Below, one piece after another: positions 7,000-12,748 of a DNA stretch of 13,742 nt. Numbering within the stretch: position 1 is the first letter of the stretch; the number at the start of each line of letters is the position of its first letter. Both the position numbers and the translations under genes were made by a program. The stretch spans positions 1-13,742 of the forward strand of contig DASYEM010000116.1 of NCBI GenBank assembly GCA_036499025.1, written 5' to 3'. Under the pieces are notes generated by a model. It had not been told where the DNA came from and did no database searches. It worked only from the letters and a program-made list of their open reading frames with translations. The DNA comes from Parvibaculum sp036499025. Lineage in GTDB: Bacteria > Pseudomonadota > Alphaproteobacteria > Parvibaculales > Parvibaculaceae.

Positions 7000-7431
7000 T
7001 CAGAAGCCCGCCGCTGCGCTTCGATCGGTTCCGGCAAGCCGCGCCGCCAGCTTGTGCGCTTCGTCGAACAGCGAGTTCGATGCCTGCGCTGCGCCGTCCG
7101 AGCAATCGGGAAAGGCTTTCTGCGCTTGATAATAAGCGTCATTGAAATGCGAGATCATCAATTGCCGCTCTTCCGCGCCGAGCGTCGCGGCATTCAGCAT
7201 GTCGATCATCTTGTTGCGCCAGAGCGCGCCTTCATTCGCCCCGCAGACTTCGCGCAGATGGTGAACGGAACCGAGTATTTCGGCGAGCCGAACGAGCCCC
7301 TTATCGAGCCCGCTATCGAGATCGCCGGCACGCGACGGCGTGGCGGCGCCCATCAGAACAAGCGCCAGCGCCACGCCGATAATGCTGCGCGTCCCGAATC
7401 CATACAATCTGCGTGCCATTCCGCTCCGCAT
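7000..7431 (-). CDS. Exported TIGR02301-like protein of unknown function
   Basis: This 143-aa protein has a signal peptide: basic start, hydrophobic stretch IIGVALALVLMGAA (17-30) and a likely cleavage after SRA (33-35). The mature part contains LREVCGANEGALWRNKM (59-75), ISHFNDAYYQAQ (93-104) and PDC (108-110). This pattern (Cys63, Trp71-Arg72, FN..Y, Cys110) matches my recollection of the uncharacterised alphaproteobacterial family TIGR02301. The two cysteines could form a periplasmic disulfide. The ATG at 7431 has GGAAGGA about 5 nt upstream; a second ATG four codons on is also possible. It follows the nitronate monooxygenase-type gene on the same strand after a REP-like element. Function is not known. 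Confidence 0.75.
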   Translation of the reverse strand: MRSGMARRLYGFGTRSIIGVALALVLMGAATPSRAGDLDSGLDKGLVRLAEILGSVHHLREVCGANEGALWRNKMIDMLNAATLGAEERQLMISHFNDAYYQAQKAFPDCSDGAAQASNSLFDEAHKLAARLAGTDRSAAAGF

Positions 7432-7498
7432 GGGCGTCCTTCCGCCGGCGATGGCCGGTCAGAAGAAAGCCGTTGCAGGAGCCGAGCCACACCGTTGC

Positions 7499-7537
7499 CC
7501 TCATCCTGAGGAGCCGCGAAGCGGCGTCTCGAAGGAT
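7499..7537. repeat. REP-like unit abutting the flavin oxidoreductase stop codon
   Basis: Same family as 6377-6478: CCTCATCCTGAGGAG, hairpin GCCGC/GCGGC with loop GAA (7513-7525), then GTCTCGAAGGAT. Its last base is the third position of the minus-strand stop codon (7539-7537), so the repeat starts at the very end of that gene. The remaining gap to 7431 shows nothing else. Confidence 0.75.
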
Positions 7538-8502
7538 CAGCCGAACTTGCGCAGCCGTTCGAGAACCTCTTCGGCTTCCGCCATCGTCTTTTCGACGATG
7601 TCCTTGGCCGACAGAATGGAGTGAATGCCGCCCGCGCCCTGGCCCATGGCAAAGCAGCTGCGGTCGCGCTCGAGCCCCTCGATCTGGCCGCCGATGCCGC
7701 CCATCACATTCGCCTTGGTCGAAAGGATCGCCTGCTGCGGGAAGGCCTGAATGTCCTGCGGGCGGCTCTCCCAATCCTGCACGTAGGGATTGTTGAAGAC
7801 GCGCATCGTCTTGCCCGAATAGCAGCGCGTCACGATCGTGTCGGTGTCCTTCGCTTCCAGGATCACCTGGCGATACATGTCGCCCGCATGAGATTCCTTC
7901 GCCGCGATGAAGCGCGTGCCCATCCAGACGCCCTGCGCGCCGAAAGCCAGCGCCGCCGCAAGGCCGCGCCCGTCGACGATGGATCCCGCCGCGACCACCG
8001 GAACCGTCTTCACCGCGTCCACGATCTGCGGAATGAGCGCCATGCCCGCGACCTTGCCCGTGTGCCCGCCGCCCTCCGTGCCCTGCGCGATCACGCCGTC
8101 AAGGCCGGCCTTCTCGCCCGAGACCGCATGTTTGACGGTGCCGCAGACATTCATCACCTTCATGCCTGCCTTGTGCAGCTTATCGAGAATATTGGTAGGC
8201 ACGCCCAGACCCGAGATGAAGGCATGCGCGCCTTCCTCGATCATCACATCGGCGGTGCGCTCAAGGCTTTCCGGCACGGCGGCCAGCAGATCGACGCCGA
8301 ACGGCTTGTCGGTCAGGTCGCGCACCTTTTTCATCTCTGCACGGATGAATTCCGGGTCGTGCCCCGCCATGCCCAGCGTCCCGAACCCGCCCGCATTGGA
8401 AACGGCTGCGGCGAGTTCCGCATAAGACACGCCGCCCATACCGGCCAGCATGATCGGATATTTGACGCCCAGAAGATCGCAAAGCGGCGTGCGGATGGTC
8501 AT
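7537..8502 (-). CDS. Nitronate monooxygenase-type NAD(P)H-dependent flavin oxidoreductase
   Basis: This 321-aa FMN-binding TIM-barrel protein belongs to the nitronate monooxygenase / 2-nitropropane dioxygenase family. Motifs are YPIMLAGMGG (15-24), SNAGGFGTLG (35-44), GTEGGGHTG with the family's conserved His (141-149, His147), the phosphate-binding AAGSIVDGRG (171-180) and GAQGVWMGTRF (188-198). Members oxidise nitronates or act as NAD(P)H:quinone/flavin reductases; which applies here cannot be told. Start at 8502 has AGGGAGA about 7 nt upstream. The promoter region carries a MarR-like dyad (8541-8561), suggesting induction by a small aromatic or acidic ligand. A MarR gene lies 1 kb away (9977-9507). 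It transcribes divergently from the HTH-MNT/HEPN module. Confidence 0.88.
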   Translation of the reverse strand: MTIRTPLCDLLGVKYPIMLAGMGGVSYAELAAAVSNAGGFGTLGMAGHDPEFIRAEMKKVRDLTDKPFGVDLLAAVPESLERTADVMIEEGAHAFISGLGVPTNILDKLHKAGMKVMNVCGTVKHAVSGEKAGLDGVIAQGTEGGGHTGKVAGMALIPQIVDAVKTVPVVAAGSIVDGRGLAAALAFGAQGVWMGTRFIAAKESHAGDMYRQVILEAKDTDTIVTRCYSGKTMRVFNNPYVQDWESRPQDIQAFPQQAILSTKANVMGGIGGQIEGLERDRSCFAMGQGAGGIHSILSAKDIVEKTMAEAEEVLERLRKFG

Positions 8503-8540
8503 GGGGTATCTCCCTGTTGCGGCGGGCTCTCCGGCCCATT

Positions 8541-8572
8541 TAGTTCGGATACCTAACTAATATCAGTTAGGC
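8541..8572. promoter_or_regulatory. MarR-like operator upstream of the flavin oxidoreductase
   Basis: Two overlapping dyads are visible. TTAGTTCGG (8541-8549) and CCTAACTAA (8553-8561) form a symmetric site with one mismatched pair and three central bases. CCTAACT (8553-8559) and AGTTAGG (8566-8572) form a second. The TTAGTT-type half-sites resemble MarR-family operators. Position 39-70 nt upstream of the 8502 start suits repression at the promoter. The protein that binds is inferred, not shown. Confidence 0.55.
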
Positions 8573-8607
8573 GCTGTCCGTCAAGAACCGACCCGCCGTC
8601 AAGGCCG

Positions 8608-8636
8608 TCATGGCCCGGCTCGTCCGGGCCATCCAC
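8608..8636. repeat. REP-like palindrome GTCATGGCCCGG...CCGGGCCATCCACG
   Basis: A perfect 9-bp stem ATGGCCCGG (8610-8618)/CCGGGCCAT (8624-8632) with loop CTCGT, flanked by GTC and CCACG. This is a fourth palindromic family in the window and of the kind scattered between genes in alphaproteobacteria. It lies between the divergent flavin oxidoreductase and HTH-MNT promoters. Confidence 0.65.
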
Positions 8637-8656
8637 GTCTTTTCTTTGAGGTGTAA

Positions 8657-8690
8657 AATATTTGACAAAAAGTCGAATATTGTACATTCT
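8657..8690 (+). promoter_or_regulatory. Inverted repeat over the promoter of the HTH-MNT/HEPN module
   Basis: AATATTTGAC (8657-8666) and GTCGAATATT (8672-8681) form a dyad with 9 of 10 pairs matching around AAAAA. The dyad contains a perfect -35 box TTGACA (8662-8667). Possible -10 boxes are TACATT (8683-8688, 15 nt spacer) or CATTCT (8685-8690, 17 nt). The repeat is the likely binding site for the XRE domain of the downstream protein (autoregulation). AT-richness stands out against the flanks. Confidence 0.6.
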
Positions 8691-8696
8691 AACCCC

Positions 8697-9182
8697 ATGA
8701 ATACCGCCCCAACCTTCACCCCTGAAGCCTGTCGCATGGCCCGCGCAAGAGCGCGTCTGAGCCAGCAAGCGCTCGCCCGGCGCGCAGGCATCTCCCGCGC
8801 CACCCTCATCAATTTCGAAGCCGGAAAAGGCAAACCCCTCAACGCCAGCGTCGCGGCGATCCGTTCGGCGTTGGGGCAGGGCAGTCGCCTCGCCCGCGTC
8901 CTGCGCTCGCTTCAAGCTGCCGAACCGCAATTCCGCGCAAGAGGCGTCACCCGCCTCGCCATCTTCGGCTCCGTCGCGCGCATGGAAGACGGACCGGAAA
9001 GCGACGTCGATCTGGTCGCCGACATCGACCCCACCCGCAAATTCGACATTATCGATCTCGCAGGAATAGCTGGGCTTGCGCAGGACGTGCTGAGTTCTCC
9101 GGTAGATGTAGTACGTCGTCGACCGGACATGAAACCTCGGCTCGCTCAGAATATTGCTGAGGACCAAATTCATGTCTTCTGA
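8697..9182 (+). CDS. XRE HTH-MNT nucleotidyltransferase fusion, MntA-like antitoxin
   Basis: This 161-aa protein joins an N-terminal XRE-type helix-turn-helix (about 10-62; RLSQQALARRAGISRATLINFEAG) to a minimal nucleotidyltransferase (about 80-161). The latter carries the catalytic signature GS-X10-DVD (Gly91, Ser92, Asp103, Asp105) and a third acidic residue Asp137 (SPVDVV). In HepT/MntA (type VII) modules the MNT protein neutralises the HEPN toxin by transferring AMP to a tyrosine near its active site. Here the HTH would add operator binding and autoregulation. The start at 8697 is chosen because the domain begins there; no Shine-Dalgarno is seen, so a leaderless or short-leader mRNA is possible. 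It overlaps the HEPN gene by 11 nt. Function is inferred from family and context. Confidence 0.82.
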   Translation: MNTAPTFTPEACRMARARARLSQQALARRAGISRATLINFEAGKGKPLNASVAAIRSALGQGSRLARVLRSLQAAEPQFRARGVTRLAIFGSVARMEDGPESDVDLVADIDPTRKFDIIDLAGIAGLAQDVLSSPVDVVRRRPDMKPRLAQNIAEDQIHVF

Positions 9183-9510
9183 GAATCGAGAGATTCGGCT
9201 GGAAGAAATTCTCGAACAAATCGAACGTATCGAATCTCACATCACCAGCGTGACATTCGATACGTTTTGCGATGACGCTCTCACGCAAGATGCGGTCGAA
9301 CGCTGCCTTGAGCGAATTTGCGAAGCGTCGAGAAAAGTCGGAGATGTATTCGACGAAAAATATCCCGAGGTAAATTTCCCCGATCTTCGAAAATTCGGAT
9401 CGGTGCTCAGGCATGACTACCACGGCATCGACGCCAGGATTGTGTGGGAAGCAGTAACAGAACGGCTTCCTCTATTGAAAGCCGCCATCCGCGCCGAGCT
9501 CGGCCTCTAA
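9172..9510 (+). CDS. HEPN-domain (DUF86/HepT-like) putative toxin
   Basis: This 112-aa all-alpha HEPN protein is of the DUF86 type. The family signature region is LRKFGSVLRHDYHGIDARIVW (about 72-92 in total), containing Arg80, His81 and Tyr83. Canonical HepT RNases use R-X4-6-H; here the position of the usual Arg is Gly76 and an Arg directly precedes the His, a variant I recall from DUF86 proteins. Tyr83 matches the tyrosine AMPylated by MntA in HepT systems. The likely role is an RNase toxin held inactive by the overlapping MNT gene. The ATG at 9172 has AGGA 8 nt upstream; translation is probably coupled to the antitoxin (11-nt overlap). Hand count of 9181-9420 gives about 48% GC, well below its neighbours, which suggests transfer. 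Its stop overlaps the convergent MarR stop. Confidence 0.8.
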   Translation: MSSENREIRLEEILEQIERIESHITSVTFDTFCDDALTQDAVERCLERICEASRKVGDVFDEKYPEVNFPDLRKFGSVLRHDYHGIDARIVWEAVTERLPLLKAAIRAELGL

Positions 9511-9977
9511 TCCGCTTCCAGCGCCGCCGCATCCACCGGCCCGTCGCTGCGCCGCCCGTCGATGATATAGGCGAGTTCCGAAAACGCTTCGAGCATCCGC
9601 TCCGCATCGCCCTTTTCCAGCAACGACGGCAGAAAGCGCGTCAGTGCCAGCTCGAATTCGCGGTGCTTCTTCAAACCCTTCGGCGTCAGCTTCAGCATCA
9701 CGCTGCGCCCGTCTTCGGCATCCGGCGCGCGCGAGATCAGCCCGCGCTTTTCCATGTCGCCGATCAGCCCCGACGCCGTCGGCTTGGTGATCGCCGCTTC
9801 GACGGCGAGTTCGCCCGCCCGCTTCGGCCCACGCTTCAGGAACAGCAGGAAGCGATATTGCGGAATGGTGATGTCGAGTTCGCGCGCAATCGTCTCGAAT
9901 TCGCGGAACAGCACCACGACGGTGCGGGCCATCAGAATGAGCCGCCGGTCGATGGTGCTGTCCTCGCTCTCGTTCAT
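9507..9977 (-). CDS. MarR-family transcriptional regulator
   Basis: This 156-aa MarR-type winged-helix protein has helix alpha1 with RRLILMARTVVVLFREFE (11-28), the helix-turn-helix about PKRAGELAVEAAITKPTASGL (51-71) and the wing DAEDGRSVMLKLTPKG (86-101) with the conserved Asp-x-Arg pattern. It probably binds DNA as a dimer and is released by a small ligand. The start at 9977 lies one base after the SDR stop codon (TGA-C-ATG) with no clear ribosome site, which implies translational coupling to the SDR gene. Likely targets are its own operon and possibly the MarR-like dyad at 8541-8572. The last codon overlaps the HEPN stop on the opposite strand. Confidence 0.88.
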   Translation of the reverse strand: MNESEDSTIDRRLILMARTVVVLFREFETIARELDITIPQYRFLLFLKRGPKRAGELAVEAAITKPTASGLIGDMEKRGLISRAPDAEDGRSVMLKLTPKGLKKHREFELALTRFLPSLLEKGDAERMLEAFSELAYIIDGRRSDGPVDAAALEAD

Positions 9978-9978
9978 G

Positions 9979-10761
9979 TCAGAAAATCGCGTAGCCGCCG
10001 TCGATGACGAACGTGTCGCCCGAATGATAGCTCGACGCATTCGACGCCAGATAAACCGCGACGCCGCCGAAATCCTCCGGCTCGCCCCAGCGCCGCGCCG
10101 GCACGCGCGGGATCACTTTTTCGGCAAAGGCTTTGCTCTCTTGCGCATTGGCCGTCATGTCGGTGGCGATCCAGCCCGGCAAAATCGAGTTGGCGCGAAT
10201 GCCGTAACGCGCGAATTCGACGGCGCAGCTTTTCATCATCGAGATGACCGCGCCCTTGGTCGCCGCATAGGCCTGGTTGCGCGCCGCGCCCTCGATCGCC
10301 GCAAGGCTCGCAACGCCGACAAGCGAGCCGCCCGTGTCGCCGCTCTTCGCGCGCTCGACCATGTGCTTGGTCGCCTCGCGCAGCGTGAAGAACACGCCGT
10401 CGAGATTGACCGCCAGCGTCTTGCGATAGGTTTCCGTCTTCATTTCCGTGAACGACGGCGAGCCGAAGCCGACGCCCGCATTGGCGAACACGCTGTCGAT
10501 GCGGCCAAGCGCCTTCACGGTTTCGACGATGCCGTCGACCACTTCCTGCTCATTGGCGACGTTCACCTTGCGCGCATAGACTTTCACGCCATGTGCTTTC
10601 AGCTGCGCTGCGGCCTTGGCGTTCTTTTCTTCATTGGTGCCCCAGATCGCGACGCCCGCGCCCGATTGGGCGAGCGCATCGGCCATGCCGAGACCGATGC
10701 CGCCATTGCCGCCGGTGACCAGCGCCACTTTGCCGCTCAGATCGAAAGGTTTGTAAGCCAT
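9979..10761 (-). CDS. Short-chain dehydrogenase/reductase (classical SDR)
   Basis: This 260-aa cytosolic NAD(P)-dependent oxidoreductase has the classical SDR order of motifs: TGGNGGIG cofactor loop (16-23), NAG (94-96), Asn119, Ser152, and the catalytic Tyr165/Lys169 in YAATK. It also has the PGWIATDM stretch after the active site and an SGDTFVIDGGY C-terminus. The substrate, an alcohol or ketone, is unknown. The start at 10761 is chosen because GGGGAG sits 5 nt upstream; a GTG two codons earlier has no space for a ribosome site. It is the first gene of a two-gene operon with MarR. A weak dyad ATAG-N6-CTAT (10792-10805) upstream could be an operator, but four-base arms are poor evidence. Confidence 0.88.
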   Translation of the reverse strand: MAYKPFDLSGKVALVTGGNGGIGLGMADALAQSGAGVAIWGTNEEKNAKAAAQLKAHGVKVYARKVNVANEQEVVDGIVETVKALGRIDSVFANAGVGFGSPSFTEMKTETYRKTLAVNLDGVFFTLREATKHMVERAKSGDTGGSLVGVASLAAIEGAARNQAYAATKGAVISMMKSCAVEFARYGIRANSILPGWIATDMTANAQESKAFAEKVIPRVPARRWGEPEDFGGVAVYLASNASSYHSGDTFVIDGGYAIF

Positions 10762-10850
10762 CTTCACTCCCCGAAAGATTTTTCATTGTTGATAGGAATG
10801 TCTATGGCCGGACTATAGCACCGGCGCGCCGCGAGGCGAGGGCGAGGCCC

Positions 10851-10907
10851 CCAGCCTTACTTGTGCGGCCCAGTCTTACTTGTGCGGCCCAGTCTTACTT
10901 GTGTGGC
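10851..10907. repeat. Three 19-bp tandem repeats over a gene's 3' end
   Basis: Units 10851-10869, 10870-10888 and 10889-10907 each read CCAG-YCTTACTTGTG-YGGC and differ at only two positions. The unit nearest the gene contains its stop codon (TTA, 10895-10897). The other two copies lie just downstream, so the coding end with its stop has been tandemly duplicated outwards, probably by slippage. Confidence 0.9.
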
Positions 10908-11272
10908 TTGTCGAGCTTCAGGCGCTGGCCTTCCGGGATCGGCGGCATGGTCATCGCCGGCGCGGAAGCCGTCGAGCGATCCTCCTTCAACTCCGAGCAA
11001 ACGAAATAGGACCGATAGCTCAGATGCTCGGGATCGGGCGGGATCGAGCAGGTGAAAATCGACGCCGCCTTTTGCAGCACCAGCGCCGTGCCGAGATTGC
11101 CCCGGATTTCATAGCCGTCCTTGGCCAGCCCGCCCAGCGAGCGCGTCGAGACGACGAAAGGCCCGGTACGCGACCCCGGCGCGAGAGGGTCCTTTGCTTC
11201 CGCTGCGGCAAGCGGGCTCGCGATCAGAAATGCGCAGGCAACAAGGGCGGGGCGCGCGAAGCGGCGTGTCAT
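10895..11272 (-). CDS. Small exported protein of unknown function
   Basis: This 125-aa protein has a signal peptide: MTRRFARP, hydrophobic core ALVACAFLIASPLAAA, and likely cleavage near residue 24-26. The mature part is about 100 residues, with a probably beta-rich centre (TGPFVVSTRSLGGLAKDGYEIRG, about 36-58 in all) and two cysteines, Cys75 and Cys92, that could form a periplasmic disulfide. The C-terminus is Pro/Lys-rich. I do not recognise the family. Codon usage and signal peptide support a real gene. The start at 11272 has only a weak ribosome site. The 3' end lies in the tandem repeat 10851-10907. The upstream gap to the Zur gene (11273-11368) contains nothing I can name. Confidence 0.65.
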   Translation of the reverse strand: MTRRFARPALVACAFLIASPLAAAEAKDPLAPGSRTGPFVVSTRSLGGLAKDGYEIRGNLGTALVLQKAASIFTCSIPPDPEHLSYRSYFVCSELKEDRSTASAPAMTMPPIPEGQRLKLDKPHK

Positions 11273-11368
11273 GAAATACTGTTCCGGTCAGGAGGATAGG
11301 CGAAGCGGAGTTGATCTTAACCTATGTGAGCGGTCATTCAACTCAGGCCGCGCCGGGCTCGAACCGCC

Positions 11369-11878
11369 CTAATGGGCGCAGCGCGCGCAAATGCCGGAGA
11401 TTTCGACGACCTTGCGCTCGACCGTGAAGCGCGCCCGCCTCGTCGCCGCCTCCAGCGCCTTGTCGAAACCGCCATCGACGATCTCTTGCGCCGTCCCGCA
11501 CTCCCGGCAGATCAGGAACTGGCTCGTATGCGGCCGCCCGGCCTCTCCGCAGCCGAGATAGGCGTTGAGGCTCTCGATCTTGTGGATCAGCCCTTCGGCC
11601 ATCAGAAAGTCGAGCGCCCGATAAACGGTCGGTGGCCGCGCCGCCTTATGCGTCCGCGCCAGCGCGTCGAGCACATCGTAAGCGCCGACGGGCTTGTGGC
11701 TCCGCCAGACGATCGCCAGAACCTTCTCGCGGATCGGCGTCAGCTGCACCGCGCGTTCGGTGCAAAGCGCCCGTGCGCGCGCCATCGCCGTATCGACGCA
11801 ATCGCCATGATTATGCGCGCCGTGCGGATGCGGCTCACGGTCCGTCGCTTTGCTTGTCGCTGGTCTCTGGTCAGGCAT
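11369..11878 (-). CDS. zur: Zinc uptake regulator, Fur family
   Basis: This 169-aa Fur-superfamily repressor has a His-rich N-terminus (HPHGAHNHGDC, 17-27) like alphaproteobacterial Zur. A winged helix follows, with QLTPIREKVLAIVWRSHKPVGAYD (about 45-68) and PPTVYRALDFL (82-92). Then comes the sensor/dimer domain IHKIESLNAYLGC (98-110). Two CxxC pairs, CREC (124-127) and CARC (164-167), bind structural zinc. With zinc bound, Zur represses zinc import genes; none are in the window. The start at 11878 is taken because the family N-terminus begins there. A dyad at 11886-11900, directly upstream, resembles a Zur box and suggests autoregulation. It is divergent from the SRAP gene. Confidence 0.88.
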   Translation of the reverse strand: MPDQRPATSKATDREPHPHGAHNHGDCVDTAMARARALCTERAVQLTPIREKVLAIVWRSHKPVGAYDVLDALARTHKAARPPTVYRALDFLMAEGLIHKIESLNAYLGCGEAGRPHTSQFLICRECGTAQEIVDGGFDKALEAATRRARFTVERKVVEISGICARCAH

Positions 11879-11885
11879 GGCAAGA

Positions 11886-11900
11886 TGATACAACATAACA
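11886..11900. promoter_or_regulatory. Possible Zur box
   Basis: TGATACAACATAACA contains TG-N-TA-N5-TA-N-CA symmetry, resembling the TGTTATnnnATAACA-type Zur operators of alphaproteobacteria. It lies 8-22 nt upstream of the zur start, between the divergent zur and SRAP genes. It could therefore affect both promoters. Confidence 0.4.
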
Positions 11901-11936
11901 ACCGATTTGTCGCCCCCGCTTATCCGAGAGCCCTTC

Positions 11937-12668
11937 ATGTGCGGACGCTACGCCATCACCACGCCGCCCCAGGCGATGCGCGACCTCTACCTTTATATGG
12001 CGCAGCCGAATTTTCCCCCGCGCTACAACGTGGCGCCGACGCAGCCCGTGCCGATCGTCCGCCTGAATGCGGGCGCGCGCGAATTCGCATTGGTCCGCTG
12101 GGGCCTCATTCCCTCATGGGCAAAAGAGATGCCGCAATCGCTGCTCATCAACGCCCGCGCCGACACGATTGCCGACAAGCCGTCCTTCCGTGGCGCCTTC
12201 CGCCATCGCCGCGCGCTGATGCCGGCCGATGGTTTTTATGAATGGAAAGAAATAGGGAAGGGCGTCAAGCAACCCTTCTTCATCCGCCGCCGCGACCGCG
12301 CTTCATTTGCGATGGCCGCGATCTGGGACAACTGGATGAGCGCGGACGGCAGCGAAATCGAAACCTGCGCCATCGTCACCACCGAAGCCAACGCCACTCT
12401 GACGCCCATCCATCACCGCATGCCGGTGATCCTCGCGCCTGCCGCCTATGGCCTCTGGCTCGATCCCGCCGCCACGCAAAAGGAACTCGCCGCCCTGATG
12501 GTCCCGGCCCCCGACGATCTGATGGAGGCGGTCCCGGTCAGCCAGTCCGTCAACCGCGTCGCCAATGACGGCCCGCATCTCACCGACCCCTTCCTGATCC
12601 CGCCGGACGCCGCCCCGCTGAAAAAGAAAGAGAAGCCCGCCGACGATCGGCAGGCGGATTTGTTCTGA
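11937..12668 (+). CDS. SRAP domain protein (YedK/HMCES-like)
   Basis: This 243-aa SOS response-associated peptidase-domain protein binds abasic sites in single-stranded DNA and forms a protective thiazolidine DNA-protein crosslink through Cys2. Catalytic residues are visible: Cys2 after the initiator Met (MCGRY), Asn72 in NARADT, Glu102 in FYEW and His159 in the HHRMP motif. This fixes the start at 11937, since Cys2 must follow Met1; the ten extra in-frame upstream residues are discarded. The C-terminus is a charged Lys/Asp tail (KKKEKPADDRQADLF). No LexA box was noticed. It lies divergent from zur across 58 bp and upstream of the hydrolase; the two plus genes are 80 bp apart and may be separate units. 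Confidence 0.9.
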   Translation: MCGRYAITTPPQAMRDLYLYMAQPNFPPRYNVAPTQPVPIVRLNAGAREFALVRWGLIPSWAKEMPQSLLINARADTIADKPSFRGAFRHRRALMPADGFYEWKEIGKGVKQPFFIRRRDRASFAMAAIWDNWMSADGSEIETCAIVTTEANATLTPIHHRMPVILAPAAYGLWLDPAATQKELAALMVPAPDDLMEAVPVSQSVNRVANDGPHLTDPFLIPPDAAPLKKKEKPADDRQADLF

Positions 12669-12748
12669 GCTTGGCGTAACTCAATTTTTTCATGACTCCT
12701 TTCGTTTCCCATGCGAGCGTGAGCCATCTCATTTCCGAGGGGAATTCC

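Noticed and set aside
7621..8556. A long plus-strand open frame (311 codons) opposite the flavin oxidoreductase
   Set aside because: The minus-strand protein has all family motifs; the plus-strand translation is Arg/His/Ala-rich shadow sequence.
10792..10805. ATAG-N6-CTAT dyad upstream of the SDR gene as a MarR operator
   Set aside because: Arms of four bases are likely by chance and do not resemble the stronger dyad at 8541-8561. Mentioned only in the SDR entry.
9754..10818. A long plus-strand open frame (354 codons) over the MarR and SDR genes
   Set aside because: It is antisense to two genes with unmistakable family motifs, and its own translation is Arg/His/Ala-rich with no domain. High-GC codon bias produces such shadows.
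11355..11365. GGTTCGAGCCC on the minus strand, like a tRNA T-loop
   Set aside because: The T-stem does not pair properly and no acceptor, D or anticodon arm is found around it, so there is no tRNA or convincing att remnant.
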